From: Ophiostoma sp. CBS 140.51
Taxonomy: Eukaryota > Ascomycota > Sordariomycetes > Ophiostomatales > Ophiostomataceae
Assembly: GCA_029298735.1 (NCBI GenBank)
Contig: JANSLP010000310.1
Span: forward strand, 1-38,273
Length of the DNA stretch: 38,273 bases
Direction of reading: 5' to 3'
The notes below the pieces were generated by a model. It had not been told where the DNA came from. It was given only the letters and a program-made list of their open reading frames with translations, and made no database searches. A program made the position numbers and the translations under genes. Shown one piece after another: positions 1 through 11,489 of the stretch. How positions within the stretch are numbered: position 1 is the first letter of the stretch; each line of letters starts with the position of its first letter.

Positions 1-287
1 TCTGATATATAGACTAAATATGGACGTCCTAATTGATAGCCTCACTTCGTGCTTTAATCCTTTTTAACCAACGCCATAATAAATGGCCACTTTTTCACCC
101 AAGATTGCTCTTTTATGAAGAAAAGAAAGGCTTTTACGTTTCTTTCAATCATTCTTTCTCTTGTTCACCCCCTTCTTCCAAAATAATAATAATTTTGCTC
201 CCAATTCCCGAGAAACCCGTTTCGCTTTCCAAATTCATTGATCTAATTGGCTGTCCTCCTCTTCCTCATTTCTGTTGTTCTTCACGC
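1..287. other. Intergenic, downstream of the CENP-B-like gene
   Basis: AT-rich sequence with pyrimidine runs lies beyond the stop codon of the minus-strand gene that ends at 288. It would contain that gene's 3' untranslated region. A forward open frame at 33-419 runs through here into the antisense of the gene; it has no coding character and looks like chance. Nothing else is recognisable. Confidence 0.5.
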
Positions 288-1853
288 TTAGACAACAACG
301 TGTGTCGCCATATGTTCGACGGCCTCCTTGACGGTTCGCAACATCCGGGTGTTGAGACAGAACGGACACTTCATAGGACTGTTAGCCCCTGTCGTGCTTG
401 CGTCACCGACTGCTGGTGATGATGCGCCCAGACCCAGGCCAGCCTGTGATGGCGTTGCCGGCGGTTGTTGCTGCGTGGCCGCGCCTGTTGCCGCCAGTGC
501 CTGAGCTGCCGCTGCTTCGGCCTCCTCCTTCTCCTGTAGCTGGCGCAGCGCATTCTGGAGCACGATCTCCGGGTCTTCGTCCGGGTGTGGGTGGAACACC
601 GAGTCGCCGCCATTTCCGTTATAGCCGTGGTGTGGTTGCTGGTGTTGGTGCTGTGCATCGTGTGAGAGGGCGCGCGTACTTGGTGATGCGGCATTAGCAG
701 CAGCAGCGGCGGCTGCTGCAACGGCGACTGCTGCGGCGGCGGCCGTGGCGGCGTTGGCTTCCGACTCGGATGTTGCGTTTCCGAGAGCAAGTGCGGACGC
801 TTCTCCTGCGACAGCGGCCGCGTTGTACCGTGCGATTTCGTCACGTACGCGCGTACATGTAGAAATGGATGGTTCAATGCCCAGAGAGTTAACCATTGTC
901 TCGCGAATGGCTACGGGGTTCGTCTCGGTGGTGATGCCGCTCATGTACCGTGGTACAACCTCGATTAGGTAGGGCACGTCGTTGGCAGGGTCTTCGGATG
1001 TGCCGCCCACGCCGCCGCCCAGACTGCCCGACTGGCGGCGCTGGCGTCGGACGAGCAAGCCATACCGTTTCTTGAACCGATGGATCCAGCCCGGGGAAAA
1101 CTCGGGCGGCTCGTCGCCACGATGGCGCGGGAGTTGCGAAAAGATACTCTTCGCTTTCTCGCCGAGCTCATCGTTTGTGGGGTGGCGGCCCGCATGTGCC
1201 ATTTGCTGGTACCAAAGCAGGACCAACTTCTCGACCTCCGGCCAGTTGCCGAAGCGGAGGCGGCTGCCGGACAGCTGCGGCTCCCCATCGAGTCGTGCGT
1301 ACTTGGGCGATAAGCTGTGCGAGACGGTGGACTGCGATATTGTTTGGTGGTATTGGCGCTGAAACCATTCTATGCATTGCTTGTGTGATGGGCGCGTCAG
1401 TTGTGCATTGGCCCATCGGCGGAGCGCCCGGCGCTGGTCGAGGGTCAGCGAGTGGCGTTCCCTTTGTGGTGTTGATGTGGCAGAGGTGGGTGCTGTTTGT
1501 GGTGGCTGTATAGATGCATTCGTGTCGTCATTTATGCTGTCGTCTGGGTTGTTCGTGATGTTGGTTGTGTCATTGTCGTTGTCGTTGTCCTCGTGGTCGT
1601 TATTGCTTTCCTCATGGTTGACGTTGGCTTCGTTATCATACTTCAGGTTGCTGTCATCACCAGCGTCCACCATCTCATCGTCTAAGCTACCTGCGCCGTG
1701 CTTGCTGCTGTCGTCATGGTTTACCGCATGGTCTCGCTCACTAGCTGCGTTGGCGGCTGCAATGACGGTAGCAACAGCTGCGGCTGCAGCGTTGGCTGCC
1801 GAGTCGGGTGATGGTGCCGAGTCCGGCGCCTCAACGGCCGCCCCTTCGGACAT
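288..1853 (-). CDS. CENP-B/Abp1-type HTH DNA-binding protein, no transposase domain
   Basis: Single-exon gene for 521 residues, from ATG (1853-1851) to TAA (290-288). Residues 1-130 are disordered, Ala-rich then Asp/Asn-rich. Residues about 134-190 (LTLDQRRALRRWAN...) look like the N-terminal helix-turn-helix of fission-yeast Abp1/CENP-B proteins. Residues about 200-272 (NWPEVEKLVLLWYQQM ... FSPGWIHRFKKRYGL) match the second, CENP-B-type HTH domain, with the usual basic W-x-x-R-F-K-x-R-Y end. These domains bind centromeric or origin DNA in known members and descend from pogo/Tc5-type transposases. The DDE nuclease domain expected after them is absent; instead there are Ala/Gln/His-rich tracts and a C-terminal C-x2-C-x14-H-x3-H finger-like motif. 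This is therefore probably a sequence-specific nuclear DNA-binding protein. The family call is fairly secure; the biological role is inferred. Confidence 0.8.
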   Translation of the reverse strand: MSEGAAVEAPDSAPSPDSAANAAAAAVATVIAAANAASERDHAVNHDDSSKHGAGSLDDEMVDAGDDSNLKYDNEANVNHEESNNDHEDNDNDNDTTNITNNPDDSINDDTNASIQPPQTAPTSATSTPQRERHSLTLDQRRALRRWANAQLTRPSHKQCIEWFQRQYHQTISQSTVSHSLSPKYARLDGEPQLSGSRLRFGNWPEVEKLVLLWYQQMAHAGRHPTNDELGEKAKSIFSQLPRHRGDEPPEFSPGWIHRFKKRYGLLVRRQRRQSGSLGGGVGGTSEDPANDVPYLIEVVPRYMSGITTETNPVAIRETMVNSLGIEPSISTCTRVRDEIARYNAAAVAGEASALALGNATSESEANAATAAAAAVAVAAAAAAAANAASPSTRALSHDAQHQHQQPHHGYNGNGGDSVFHPHPDEDPEIVLQNALRQLQEKEEAEAAAAQALAATGAATQQQPPATPSQAGLGLGASSPAVGDASTTGANSPMKCPFCLNTRMLRTVKEAVEHMATHVVV

Positions 1854-4800
1854 TGGGGGCGGGCAGAAGAGGATGTGTGTGCGGGAGAAAAAGAATATGA
1901 GAAGCGCCGGGAGGCGAGCGGGGAAATCGAAAGAGCGAAAACCAGGTTATGAAAAGCCTTGGGTGTGCCTAGTGAGTTGCTGGATATGTGTATGGTTGGT
2001 TGGTGGCTGTGGCAGGAACGTGTGTGTATGCACGTTATGTGCGTGCGTTCGTGTGGTGTTGCGCGTGGTTGTGTGAGAGAAGGGAGAAAAATAAAAGAAA
2101 GGTAGAGAGAGAAGGCTGAAAGGGAGAGTTGGAGAGCTAGACAAATGGGGAAGCTGGACGTTCCCAGAAGGACGTAACGGGTACCGTATAAGGGGATAAA
2201 AGAGGACAGTAAGAAAATGAAAAAGGTACGCTGTAAAGGAGGACGGATGGAGGGAAAGCGGGCGTATAATAACGAATCCCGACGAATAGAAAAAGCGAAC
2301 GGGGCGCGGGAGAATAAAAAGAAGAAAAAGAAGACGAGGATCGCAGACTATGCGAAGAAGACGCAGAGAAAAGACGAGTGATGCAAGTTCGGTTGTTGAA
2401 GGAGCCGGGGAGCTGCCAGGACGGTGGACGTCAGAGGACACAGACGCTCTGGCAGATAGTTTGCCAAAAGGCGGCAGAGAGCGAGATGTGAGTAGGCTGG
2501 GGGTGTGAGGCGAATTGGAAGAAGAGAATGAAAATAAGGAGAATGAGAATAAGAGGGGATGAAGATGGGGTGTGTAGGGGGCGTGGGATGAGAGAGTGCG
2601 AGGAGGGGAAGGAGCGAGGTTGCCAAACTCGGTTTGAGTGATGTCGCGAAGTTATTCGCAAAAAAGGAATGGAAAGCGCGAACGGCAAGGGAGAAGGAAG
2701 GAGGGAAAGAGCGACCGCGCGTGTCTGAGGAGGATGAGGCAGAAACGGGCCGGCGAGTGCTCGCGGTGAGAGAGCGGCAGGGAGCGTCTTGAATAAAAGA
2801 AGCGAAGGGTGAGGACGACGTGATAGACACCGTCGACGTTGGCGGACGTTGGTGGTTGGTTGGTGACAAGCAGTTAAGCGGCTGCGAGATCGCTTTTCCA
2901 CATCGCTCTATCGAAGCTTGCCAATTGTGTCTCTGGTTCGCTCGTTCGCTGTTGCCGTTATTATTTTTCGGCTGTGCGAGCTTCGAGGTGTGTGTGGGCG
3001 GGCAGGCGCGTCTGGCAAATCGTGAGCTATGAAGGAAAGAGAAGTGAAAAAGGAAGGAAAAGAGTGAGGGAAAGATCGGTTAGGAAGTTAACAGAGTTTT
3101 TTTCGCGTTTGTGTGGCGGATATTTGGTGGGAAAAGGCAAGAATGGCAAGAAACGCAAGAAACGGGGGGGCGTGGGCGGCCGAGTATTAGTGGTGTGAGA
3201 GGGTAGAACTAAGGACATAAAGGGAAAGCGTGAGGTGGGGCAGTTTGTAGAGACGACAAAGGTTGATTTGGGGGAAGGAGCCACTGGAGGGGAAATTCGA
3301 AAGGCTGGGGTTGCAAGCGAGAGAAGAAAAGAACAACAGAACAAAACTGCAGAGCCAGCTAGGGAAAGAATGTCCACTGTTCCTGCCAGAACAGGGCTCG
3401 TTACAGCGGGGTGTGGGTCTTTCAGAAGCCGATTCGGCGCCCTCTGGGAGGAAGAGCAACGCAACTAAACGAGGGGTGTAGCGCGTTATTTCAGATGAAT
3501 GAAGAAAAAAGACGGGGTTCTTCAGAAGAAAAGTGCCCCCACCTGTCAACAACACAAAAGCTTGGACGTTCCTTCCACACTGGGATGAATGCTGGAGTAT
3601 TTTACTAGCCGACTTTGTTGACGCGAGTGCACATCACTCCTTCCCTTTGCTGTGTAAATACGCTGCGGTGAAGGAGAAAGCTTGGAGAGCTCGTAGCTTC
3701 TTTTCACGGCGGCTCGGACAACAGCTGCACAGCTTCTCCTTTGCTCCTTCCTCGGCTGCAGCATGCAGTCAACTCCAGGCATTCCTGCCCGCTGCCGAAC
3801 CTTAAAACACCGAATGCAGAAGGCAGAATTGCAGTCGACCCCTGCTTTTTATGCAGGTACTGAATTCGAACGACCTTTTTTTGTTTCTGGCTGACGGTTG
3901 CAAGCTCGGATCCAGGAGCAATCGTATCCTTTGCCGGGGGTGGCTATGTTCAATGTTCCACTCGTGCATTGCCAGCGGACATCGATAGACCGACCAGATC
4001 TTTTTTTGACCTCAAACAGGACGATATTAGACTATTTCGTACGAGCTGCGAATCGGCAAAGTCCACGTTCCTCGGCCGTCGTCTTTTGTCACCTCTTTTG
4101 TCACCGCCTGTTCTATTTTCTCACTGTGTTTTCTCTCTCATGACAGGCATCCCCTTTCCTTCGCTCTGATAGACGCCACTCATCCATAGCCAGCGCAGCC
4201 CGTGTTTCACGCCGAATGCCATCCCTGGGGGAATGGCAGGATGATGACCGAATAGAACCCTGGTTCGTTTTTCTATGTTTCGGTACTCATAAAAAAAGTA
4301 CTGCGATAGCCTTACGGCCTTGCAACGGACTGCCCTCTTATCAAGTCCTTTTTTCCTCGTATTATTTTGGGCCTGTGCAGCGGGCTATGCATGTTCTGCC
4401 TTGGTTTCGAGTTTGCGACCGGGAAAGTTTGCTCTTTTTCTGCTGACTCGGCGGGGTCCCGGGGTGTGGCTGTATCTCATTGATTGGAAGCGAAACGAAG
4501 AAGAAAGACGAAAGACGAAAGACGAAATATTTGTATTTCTAGCAGCCGAGCCGCTCGGGAAAATAAAAGCAGAGGTGCAAGTGAAGGCTTACCATTTGAA
4601 CTCGGCACATCACATGCTTGTGAACGAACTATTCTAGTTAGAATAGGCTGTTTTTGTGTAGAAAGATAATACTGTTGTTACAACTCGAGCCTCCAGAAAA
4701 TAGAGATCATCGTATTCTCAAGAGGCAAAAGCCGTTGGAGTTGGGGGCAAGGCGACACTGCCGAGCAACCGGCGAATCAACGTATTGGAGAAGGTAAGAA

Positions 4801-7360
4801 GAAAAGTAAATACGAGCGGGCCAGCAATCGAAAGAGGCTCTAGAAGCGTAGATAGTGTAAGGGTGATCAAGTGGGTGTGACATGCAGATGGTAAACGAGG
4901 CAAGGGAAGACGACAAAGGTGGCACAAAAAGACAGCAAGAAAGACACAATACGCAGGGGAAGAGACGGAAGGGACAAGAAGAAGGACAAAAAAGAGACAA
5001 GAAGAAACGGGGCGGGCGTCTTCTATTGTTCTTCTTTTGTGTTCTTCACTGTGCCCCGCTGTTCTGTCGTGCTTCGTGCATCCAAGGCATGCGTCCTGCT
5101 GTGTGACAGAAGGCCCTTTTTTCTTTGCTTCTGTGAGATGGTATCACCATATGACACGACATGGTCGCGCTGGTTACGCATGCTTCAGATATTTGCATGC
5201 GGCTGTCGAATGTCGAATGTCGTCTTGTCGTTTTTTTTCTTTGGGACTAATATGAGCTGTACTTGAATGTTGTGCTTGCTATAATTCCGTTTGCTATGGT
5301 TCTGTCATATTTCTGTCTTCTTTCCTATTTTCCATTCTTGACCCTTCTACTCCCGTTTTTTTTTTCTTCGCCTTTCTCTCAAAGCGACTTTATAAATTAA
5401 GTGCCCACCCACTCTTAGTTTACACACCCTCTGCCTGTGCCGCAATAGCTTTCTGCTCTATCTGGACATTTCCATTCGACTGCACTCTCTCGCTCATCCG
5501 GGGAGCTATGTCTTATTTTCCAGAGCTATTAATCTATCCAAATCACTACACACCCTCAGCCCGCCCCCCTTAGATGACTCCGTTCTCACTCTTACCCGGT
5601 GTGAGTAAAATGCAAGAAAAGACGGGGTGGAATTACGGAATGACAGATATTCAAGAGGAGCGAAAAGAATAATGTGCAGAATCGAAGTAGGCGGGATCAT
5701 CGGATCTGGACGTAAACGGAATGTTGCACATGGGGTGACAAGGGGGCAGACAATCGACACAAACCGTTTCGAACGTACGGGCGACAGAAGGTGACGCAAA
5801 ATATGAAAATGCAGAGGATAAGTGATAGATTTATGTATTGGAGGATCGTGATTTCGTTGTTGCCTTTTTAAATGCCTGGCTTATTCTTTACCTCATGTTT
5901 ATATCTCAAAAGCAAGAGAGCCACATCTACCGAAATTCTTACTGTAATAATGTAGAAAATTGCAAAGAGTAAGAAACAACAATAAACAATAAGAGGAAAA
6001 ACGACAATTGACAAAAGGAAAAACCGGGTAGACTTTATGTGGACTAACGGAATGCTGCATGTTTGCTCCCCGTATGCGCCGCTCGCCTGCACTTCTCCCC
6101 CTTATTCGTTTATATGTATTCAGTTCTTATTCAAATCTCGATTCCAGTATGTATCAACTCCATTTCCACTTTGTGATAATCACCTGAGAATAGAGGTCAT
6201 CTCGTTAGCCGGGTTATCTCCCCTCAGAACGGCATATATGACCACCACCGAGTGCCACAGTTTGGCCGAAATTGCAAGGCCGAGGATGTGGACACTCTAC
6301 AAAAGAACAAGATATAAGTTAGCATACCATAAGCTCCATGTTTTTCCAGTCTTCCCGTCTTTCTGCTACATATCTATGCCGATACATGGAAGATGTATGA
6401 AAAAGAGTCTCGACTCTACATACCCCTTTCCATTTCCCCTGTAACTTCTAGAAAGGAACTGAATATACACATTAATTTCACAAGAGAGGGAGCTCCATCA
6501 CCCCCTTTAAATGACGATCATTGTTGTACATACTTGTACTTTAATGTTTGATGCCATTTGAATTGGCCGAGCGTCGGCCATCGGCCACCTTGGGACCTCC
6601 GAGGTAAGCGAGAAGCGGCCGTATTGTAGCCTATAACGAGACAACGAGCCTCAAAGAATAAGAATGAGATAGACATAATTGCAGGAGTAGGCCATCTTGG
6701 TTTTGTTTTCCTTGCCTCTTCTGCAATACCACCCATCCTTGCCCTTCCAACGAACCAGACGAACCACACTATGCACTGATCGCCGTCGCAGAATGTCATA
6801 TGCCGAGTGTATGCAACATTGAACGGACTACAGGTACGAAAATACAAATAAAGGGCAGCTTAAAGAAACGAGTAGGATACACTCCTTTGCATGCACATTG
6901 CCGTGGGAGGTTGGGGTGTAAGGTCTTAGTTCGCATATGGCCGTGCCGCCTCGTGCTTCTTACACTCGCTCACGAGTAGGAGTATCTCCATGGACATCTC
7001 GTCTCGGCGCCCTTCAAGTCGGCCCTTTTATGCCTGTGATTGGTGGCCTGCTGCAGTTTGAAGATGACGGTAAGCAGGCTTGGACATCCTGTTTGATTGT
7101 ATATCTCCATTATTTGCTTATTGTGGACTCGATGTCTGGCTGTATCGAGTGTACGCGTGATGTAATTTCATGTTGAAACTGAGCGATAGAGAAAGCGATT
7201 ATCATGGCGAAGGATGGAATGTGCATGGCATTTAAACTATGTCGTCATGGTTTTTCTAATATTATTTATGAGTTTATTCATCTGCATTTACGGTGTATAT
7301 ATGCAATAAACAGTTGTCGTATGGTCATCAGTACCATTTTATATCAATGTTCCTCTAACC
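1854..7360. other. 5.5 kb intergenic region without a convincing gene
   Basis: From about 1854 to 3500 the plus strand is strongly purine-rich, so the coding strand of the gene at 288-1853 has a long pyrimidine-rich upstream tract, which may be its promoter and leader. From about 3600 to 5400 the composition is mixed, with T-runs and a small GACGAAA tandem repeat near 4500. From about 5800 to 7350 the DNA is AT-richer. The open frames here (for example 6037-6444 plus, 6518-6847 minus) are short, lack domain motifs and show no coding-like composition. No tRNA, transposon ends or conserved splice-linked exons were seen. Confidence 0.5.
4499..4529. repeat. Short tandem repeat, GACGAAA unit
   Basis: About three to four adjoining copies of the heptamer GACGAAA follow a run of GAAGAAA-like sequence. 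It sits in non-coding DNA and is most simply a microsatellite. Confidence 0.7.
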
Positions 7361-8839
7361 TCATATAAAGTTGTCTTCTGGGTCAACCGTCATTGGTACA
7401 GGCCCAGGTCCACCCCAGCGTGACACTGTTTCTGTAGTCGTCGGCTGCAGGTGCACCCACCACAGTTGCTGCTCCGAGCACAAGAACATCTCGCCGTCCC
7501 GGGAGAGGCAGAAGCTCGACACGCCGCCAGGCACTTCGATGACGCCCAGAAGCACACCGCCCTCGTTCCACACTTCAACGCCGTCCGCACACCCGGCGTA
7601 CACGTTACCCGCCGCATCGCACCGGATGCCCAGCGGTGTGCCCCGCAGTGCATACGAAAACACACGCTTGTTTGTCAGAAAATCAGAGCCGCCGCGCCGC
7701 AGAACATCAAATGCGTATATCGTTGCGGCCCGCCGGCCGTCACCGCCGCCATTGTTGCCGGTAACGAAGTTCACATTGCCGCTGCCACCACCGCCACCGT
7801 ACAAAGTATCAGCGTCTGTGACGTACACCGTGGCGGCATCCGGACTGAAACAGATACCGGTGGGTCGGTTGAGGCCATCAGCGACGACACGCAGATCGCT
7901 CGTCTCTGGGTGGAAGCGGTAGACGTGGCACGGCATCTGGGGCCGTTTACGGAAGTCCTGCTCGAAGCCGATGCAAGGGTCCGTGAACCACAGAGAGCCA
8001 TCCTCGGGGTGGCGCACAACATCGAACACAGAGTTGAAGTCGCGGCCATAGTAGTTGGAGACGAGGGGCACGGGCGGCCTGCCTGTTGGCATATAGAAGA
8101 GACCACTGGTTCCCGGACCGGGGTTGCCCTGGGCGCAGTAGAGAACACCGCTGCTGCCACGTGCCCCGGTACCTGCCAAAGGGCCGACGGGCGCACCTGC
8201 TTTTGTCTGGTAGGGTATGGCACCGGCAGGCATGGCAAAGGGTGGCCGGAGCTTGGTCCATTCGGTGGACGTGACATCACCATCGGCGTTGCGGCGCAAG
8301 CTGACGCGCGAGACGAGAATCACGGGGAGTTGCGAGCTGCTCGAAGTCTGGAGAAGGTTAGATGTAGTGTAGATGACCTCCTCCTCGGATGGAGCGCGAC
8401 TCGTGCCACTGCCGCTACTGTTCCGGCGACTGCCTGCGGCAGGCTCTCGGACAAGGACACATCCTGTGTGGAAGAAGGCGTTGCGGGAGGTTTCAGCAGA
8501 TGACAAAAGCAGCGCGTGCCGTGCGTCTTTGCTGACGACGGTGGAAAAGTCTGCGTGGTATTTCTTGAAAGAGACACCCTCAAAGGCAGACCTTGGCCGT
8601 CCTTCTCCCAGTCTGTAGAGAGAGTATTAGTATTCAAGTCGCTGTCTGGTTGTTTTAGTTGGAGCGAAGGCTTTTTTAAACTTACAGAGGAGAACCTTGA
8701 CGACCCATGGACATCCGGTTCACAACCTGGCACGCGTGGTGAGCACTTATTCACCTGATTATGAATATGTAGCGCTACGAGTGTAGCTTACCTGCATTGG
8801 TGTCCGGTTCACCTGGATGTCATTATTCATTGTTGCCAT
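7361..8839 (-). CDS. SMP-30/gluconolactonase-like beta-propeller protein
   Basis: Three-exon gene, 446 residues. Exons are 8839-8792, 8726-8686 and 8612-7361; introns of 65 nt (GTAAGC...CCAG) and 73 nt (GTAAGT...ACTAAT...ACAG) both keep the frame. The stop is TGA at 7363-7361. Without the two short 5' exons the open frame has no ATG start, which supports the splice model. Residues 222-242 (FNSVFDVV...LWFTDP) and 276-296 (GLNRPTGICFSPD...VYVTD) are typical SMP-30/gluconolactonase blades carrying the usual Asn/Asp metal-site region. Family members are metal-dependent lactonases; the substrate is unknown here. There is no signal peptide, so a cytosolic location is likely, unlike secreted fungal lactonohydrolases. 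Low-complexity Gly/Ser loops (residues about 88-110 and 300-320) enlarge the propeller. An alternative donor at 8812 would also stay in frame. Confidence 0.85.
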
Positions 8840-10069
8840 TTTTCTAGTATGTTGGTAAGAGTTTGAGGGGAAAGAGGAGGTGTATTAAATGGGTATAAGA
8901 TAAAGAAGAAAGAGAGTGAGGCGAAATTAAAGCGAGATTCTGGATGCGGTCCGCCACTTGAACACGAGCGCGTTTCGAGCGAACGAGAAAACGAATAAGG
9001 CCTACTCTCCGAGATAGAAAGAGAAACAAAAAGGAAAAAGAAAGCACTAAGTGAGAATAAATGATCAAAGAAGCTTCGTGTCAGAAGATGTGTTGCATCA
9101 CCGGAGTAGGCATGTGCCGAGTTGTAAATGGGCGAGACGGATAAGAGGGGGAGGGGTGGAATATGTGAGAATGAGGAAGATGAGGCCGGAATATGAGGAG
9201 GGAGCAGATCTCTCGGGATTTTCACGTTTGTTGTTGGTTTGTTTCTGTTTCCGTTGTGACGAGAGTCCAGACGGGTGAACAAGGTTAAATGCGGGCGGAT
9301 GCAAAGAATGAGGGAATGGGAGAGTGAAATGAGGTTGATGTGAGAGATTCGCGCGTGATAACCGGCAGCAATCGATACGATACGCTGTAGCGTGGGTTGC
9401 GCTTGCCTAATGCGAGTTCGTAACGAGACATTGGGAGCACTCGAGAGTGCTTTCTAGATTTAGCGCCAACACCCAACCGGCCCCGAAACTACACACGCCG
9501 GAAGGAGCCGCCGCCGCACCTGCCGTCAACCATGGCGCTCCTTCCGAATGTGCATGTCAGTGTGGGATAGGGACAGTTCTCTCACGTGCAGCCGGTTACA
9601 CTGTATTGGCTGGCTATACCGAGTGCGAAGAACCTCACCTTACGAAATTCAGCCGTTTCCTATTACAACATCGACGGCGAGGCTATGCGACCGGGTGGAG
9701 TATCCCTTTGCTCTCTCTCATCATCTGACTTTAGATCGTTCTCGTCCTTTTACGCGATGCTCTAATTATGCTCCGAGTTCTCATGGCGTCATTCTGAGCT
9801 CCCGAAAGAATTTCACAGTCAACACATTTGAAAATCATATGCGCCCCTCGGATGCTTGCTCGCTTTCTTTGGCTTTGACAAGTTCGTCCAATTTTTCTTC
9901 CTTTTTGGGCTATTTCATCTTTTCAAAAACCGACAAAAATGTACACGTGCCGGGCCCGGCGTTGGTGTTCCTGGCCCGGCAATATCCCGCTGCAACATGA
10001 TGCAATGAGTTTTCCACCGTCGTCGTCCCCGAGTCGCCATCCATGCTTATGCCGTCATACTCGTTTCCC
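8840..10069. other. Intergenic between SMP-30-like gene and ATP19
   Basis: The first 450 bases are purine-rich on the plus strand, so pyrimidine-rich upstream of the minus-strand SMP-30-like gene, consistent with its promoter or leader. The remainder would include the 3' untranslated region of ATP19. The open frames at 9447-9728 and 9548-10000 (plus) show no recognisable protein features. Confidence 0.5.
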
Positions 10070-10626
10070 TTAGTGCGCCGCCTCCTTCTTCTTCTCGTCT
10101 GCGTCGGCGTTCTCGAGGAACTTCCTGTGGGTGGGTGACGTGTGTTAGCAGCAACTCGACAGCATTTCGTTCTCACGGCTTCGCCGCTCGCATGCGGAAC
10201 TAACTTGATAAAGTCCGCCTCGTCGGAGGAAGAAGCGTTGATCGGGGGAGTGGCAGTGGCCTTCTGGGCACCGCCGCGGGTGGAAGCGTAGATGCCGCCG
10301 AAGAGGCCGGTCAGGGTGGCAATGGCCAGCTATAAGAGATGTATGTTAGCCGAAGGTTCAATCGGTCTGCGTTCACGTCTGTCGCATCAATTGGGAGATC
10401 CGGCGCTTCAATCGGGGTGCCTGCGCTTTCCGCGACATATGTCGACATCGTGATTGGCGTTGACGTCGGCGTCGGCGGTTGCATCGGACGCCCCGTTTGC
10501 TCTCGCGCTTCGTTATCCGTAATCCCGTTCGGAGGAGGAGAGGAGTAGGGAAAAGGAATTGGTTCAGGGCCAACTAACGTAGTGGGAGCCGACCTGCTTG
10601 CCGGCGATGGTGTAGTACTGGACCAT
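10070..10626 (-). CDS. ATP19: ATP synthase subunit K, mitochondrial
   Basis: Three-exon gene for a 75-residue protein. Exons are 10626-10579, 10329-10205 and 10124-10070, with introns of 249 nt (GTTAGT...TATAG) and 80 nt (GTTAGT...CACAG); the stop is TAA at 10072-10070. The protein starts MVQYYTIAGKQVGSHYLAIA, which is the characteristic start of fungal Atp19, has one hydrophobic segment (residues 17-33, LAIATLTGLFGGIYAST), then the conserved PPINASSSDEADFIKKFLE block and a Lys-rich tail. Atp19 is a small inner-membrane subunit associated with the dimeric F1Fo ATP synthase. Too small and too split to appear as one open frame, it was assembled from splice sites and the family pattern. It is transcribed divergently from the Mtp18-like gene at 11490. 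Confidence 0.92.
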
Positions 10627-11489
10627 GTTTGCGGTGGTGGAGGGGGTGTTGTGTGGGTGGTGGTTGAGGTAGTTGTGGTAAGAAGATGCGGTTGGACAGG
10701 AGTAACTCGGGAAAAAGATCGTAAGAAAGAGAGAGGAGTAAAGAAACGAGGCAGAAAAAAGACGCTTGGGTGTTTTTGCCGTGCTTGTTTGGGCGCTTTG
10801 GTTGGCTGGATTGGTTGGGTCCTGGCTCCAGCAGTGGCAGGCTAGCCGCGTTTTCTCGGAGCTGGTCCTGGCAAAAATCGGATTAAAGGCAAGCCGGAAA
10901 TTTGTCGCAGGCTCATGCACTAAAGCGGGTGTGTCACGTGCGAGGACAGGAATCAGCCGTTTCGGCCTCGTTGGACCTCGCTCAATCAGGACCAGTGTGG
11001 GGCCGTCCTTTTTCGTAAGTGCCTTCCAAAGGCTGCAGTATTAGCGCCTGAAAGTGTATTGAAGACAGCGCCTCTCTGCGGCTTTCTGCGCATTGGCGGG
11101 CGCCTGGTTGGCCGCAGGGCACTGTCTCTACGTCAGCGTCTCCAATTACTAGGAAGGAGAGGGGGCCAGCACAAAGCACAGGCAAAAGCTTCCCCGCAAG
11201 GAAAGAACAAGGCATTCAATCCCGTCTCCCGTGAAGCCGACAAAGAAAGAACTCAAAGCAAAAGTCAATCTCACGATCCGACATTCTCCATCTTCCGTTC
11301 TTTTCAATACACTCTCACCAACCGACTATTCTCACGCCAATCTTGATCAAATCCTTCGTTTCACGAATCCAACCCAATCGGTATCGTATCAAGTACGGGG
11401 TAGATCGGGCTTCGTCGGCTAGTCAGCAAAAAGCCGTCCTTTTGTCTCCTGAATATCTTCTCATCTTCTCGACTTCTGCTACGATCGCA
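10627..11489. promoter_or_regulatory. Divergent promoter region of ATP19 and the Mtp18-like gene
   Basis: The 863 bp between two outward-facing genes for mitochondrial proteins. CCAAT pentamers occur on the plus strand at 11142, 11337 and 11374 and on the minus strand at 10814-10810, and a CACGTG lies at 10935. CCAAT is the binding site of the HAP2/3/5 complex, a regulator of respiratory genes in fungi. The left 200 bases are purine-rich on the plus strand, as expected for a pyrimidine-rich ATP19 leader. Occupancy of these sites is inferred. Confidence 0.5.

Noticed and set aside
5800..7350. AT-rich stretch considered as a RIP-mutated transposon relic
   Set aside because: I saw no terminal repeats, target-site duplication or transposase remnants; base composition alone is not enough.
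7451..8503. 350-residue plus-strand open frame opposite the SMP-30-like gene
   Set aside because: Antisense to a clear beta-propeller gene with recognised motifs; its own translation shows no family features.
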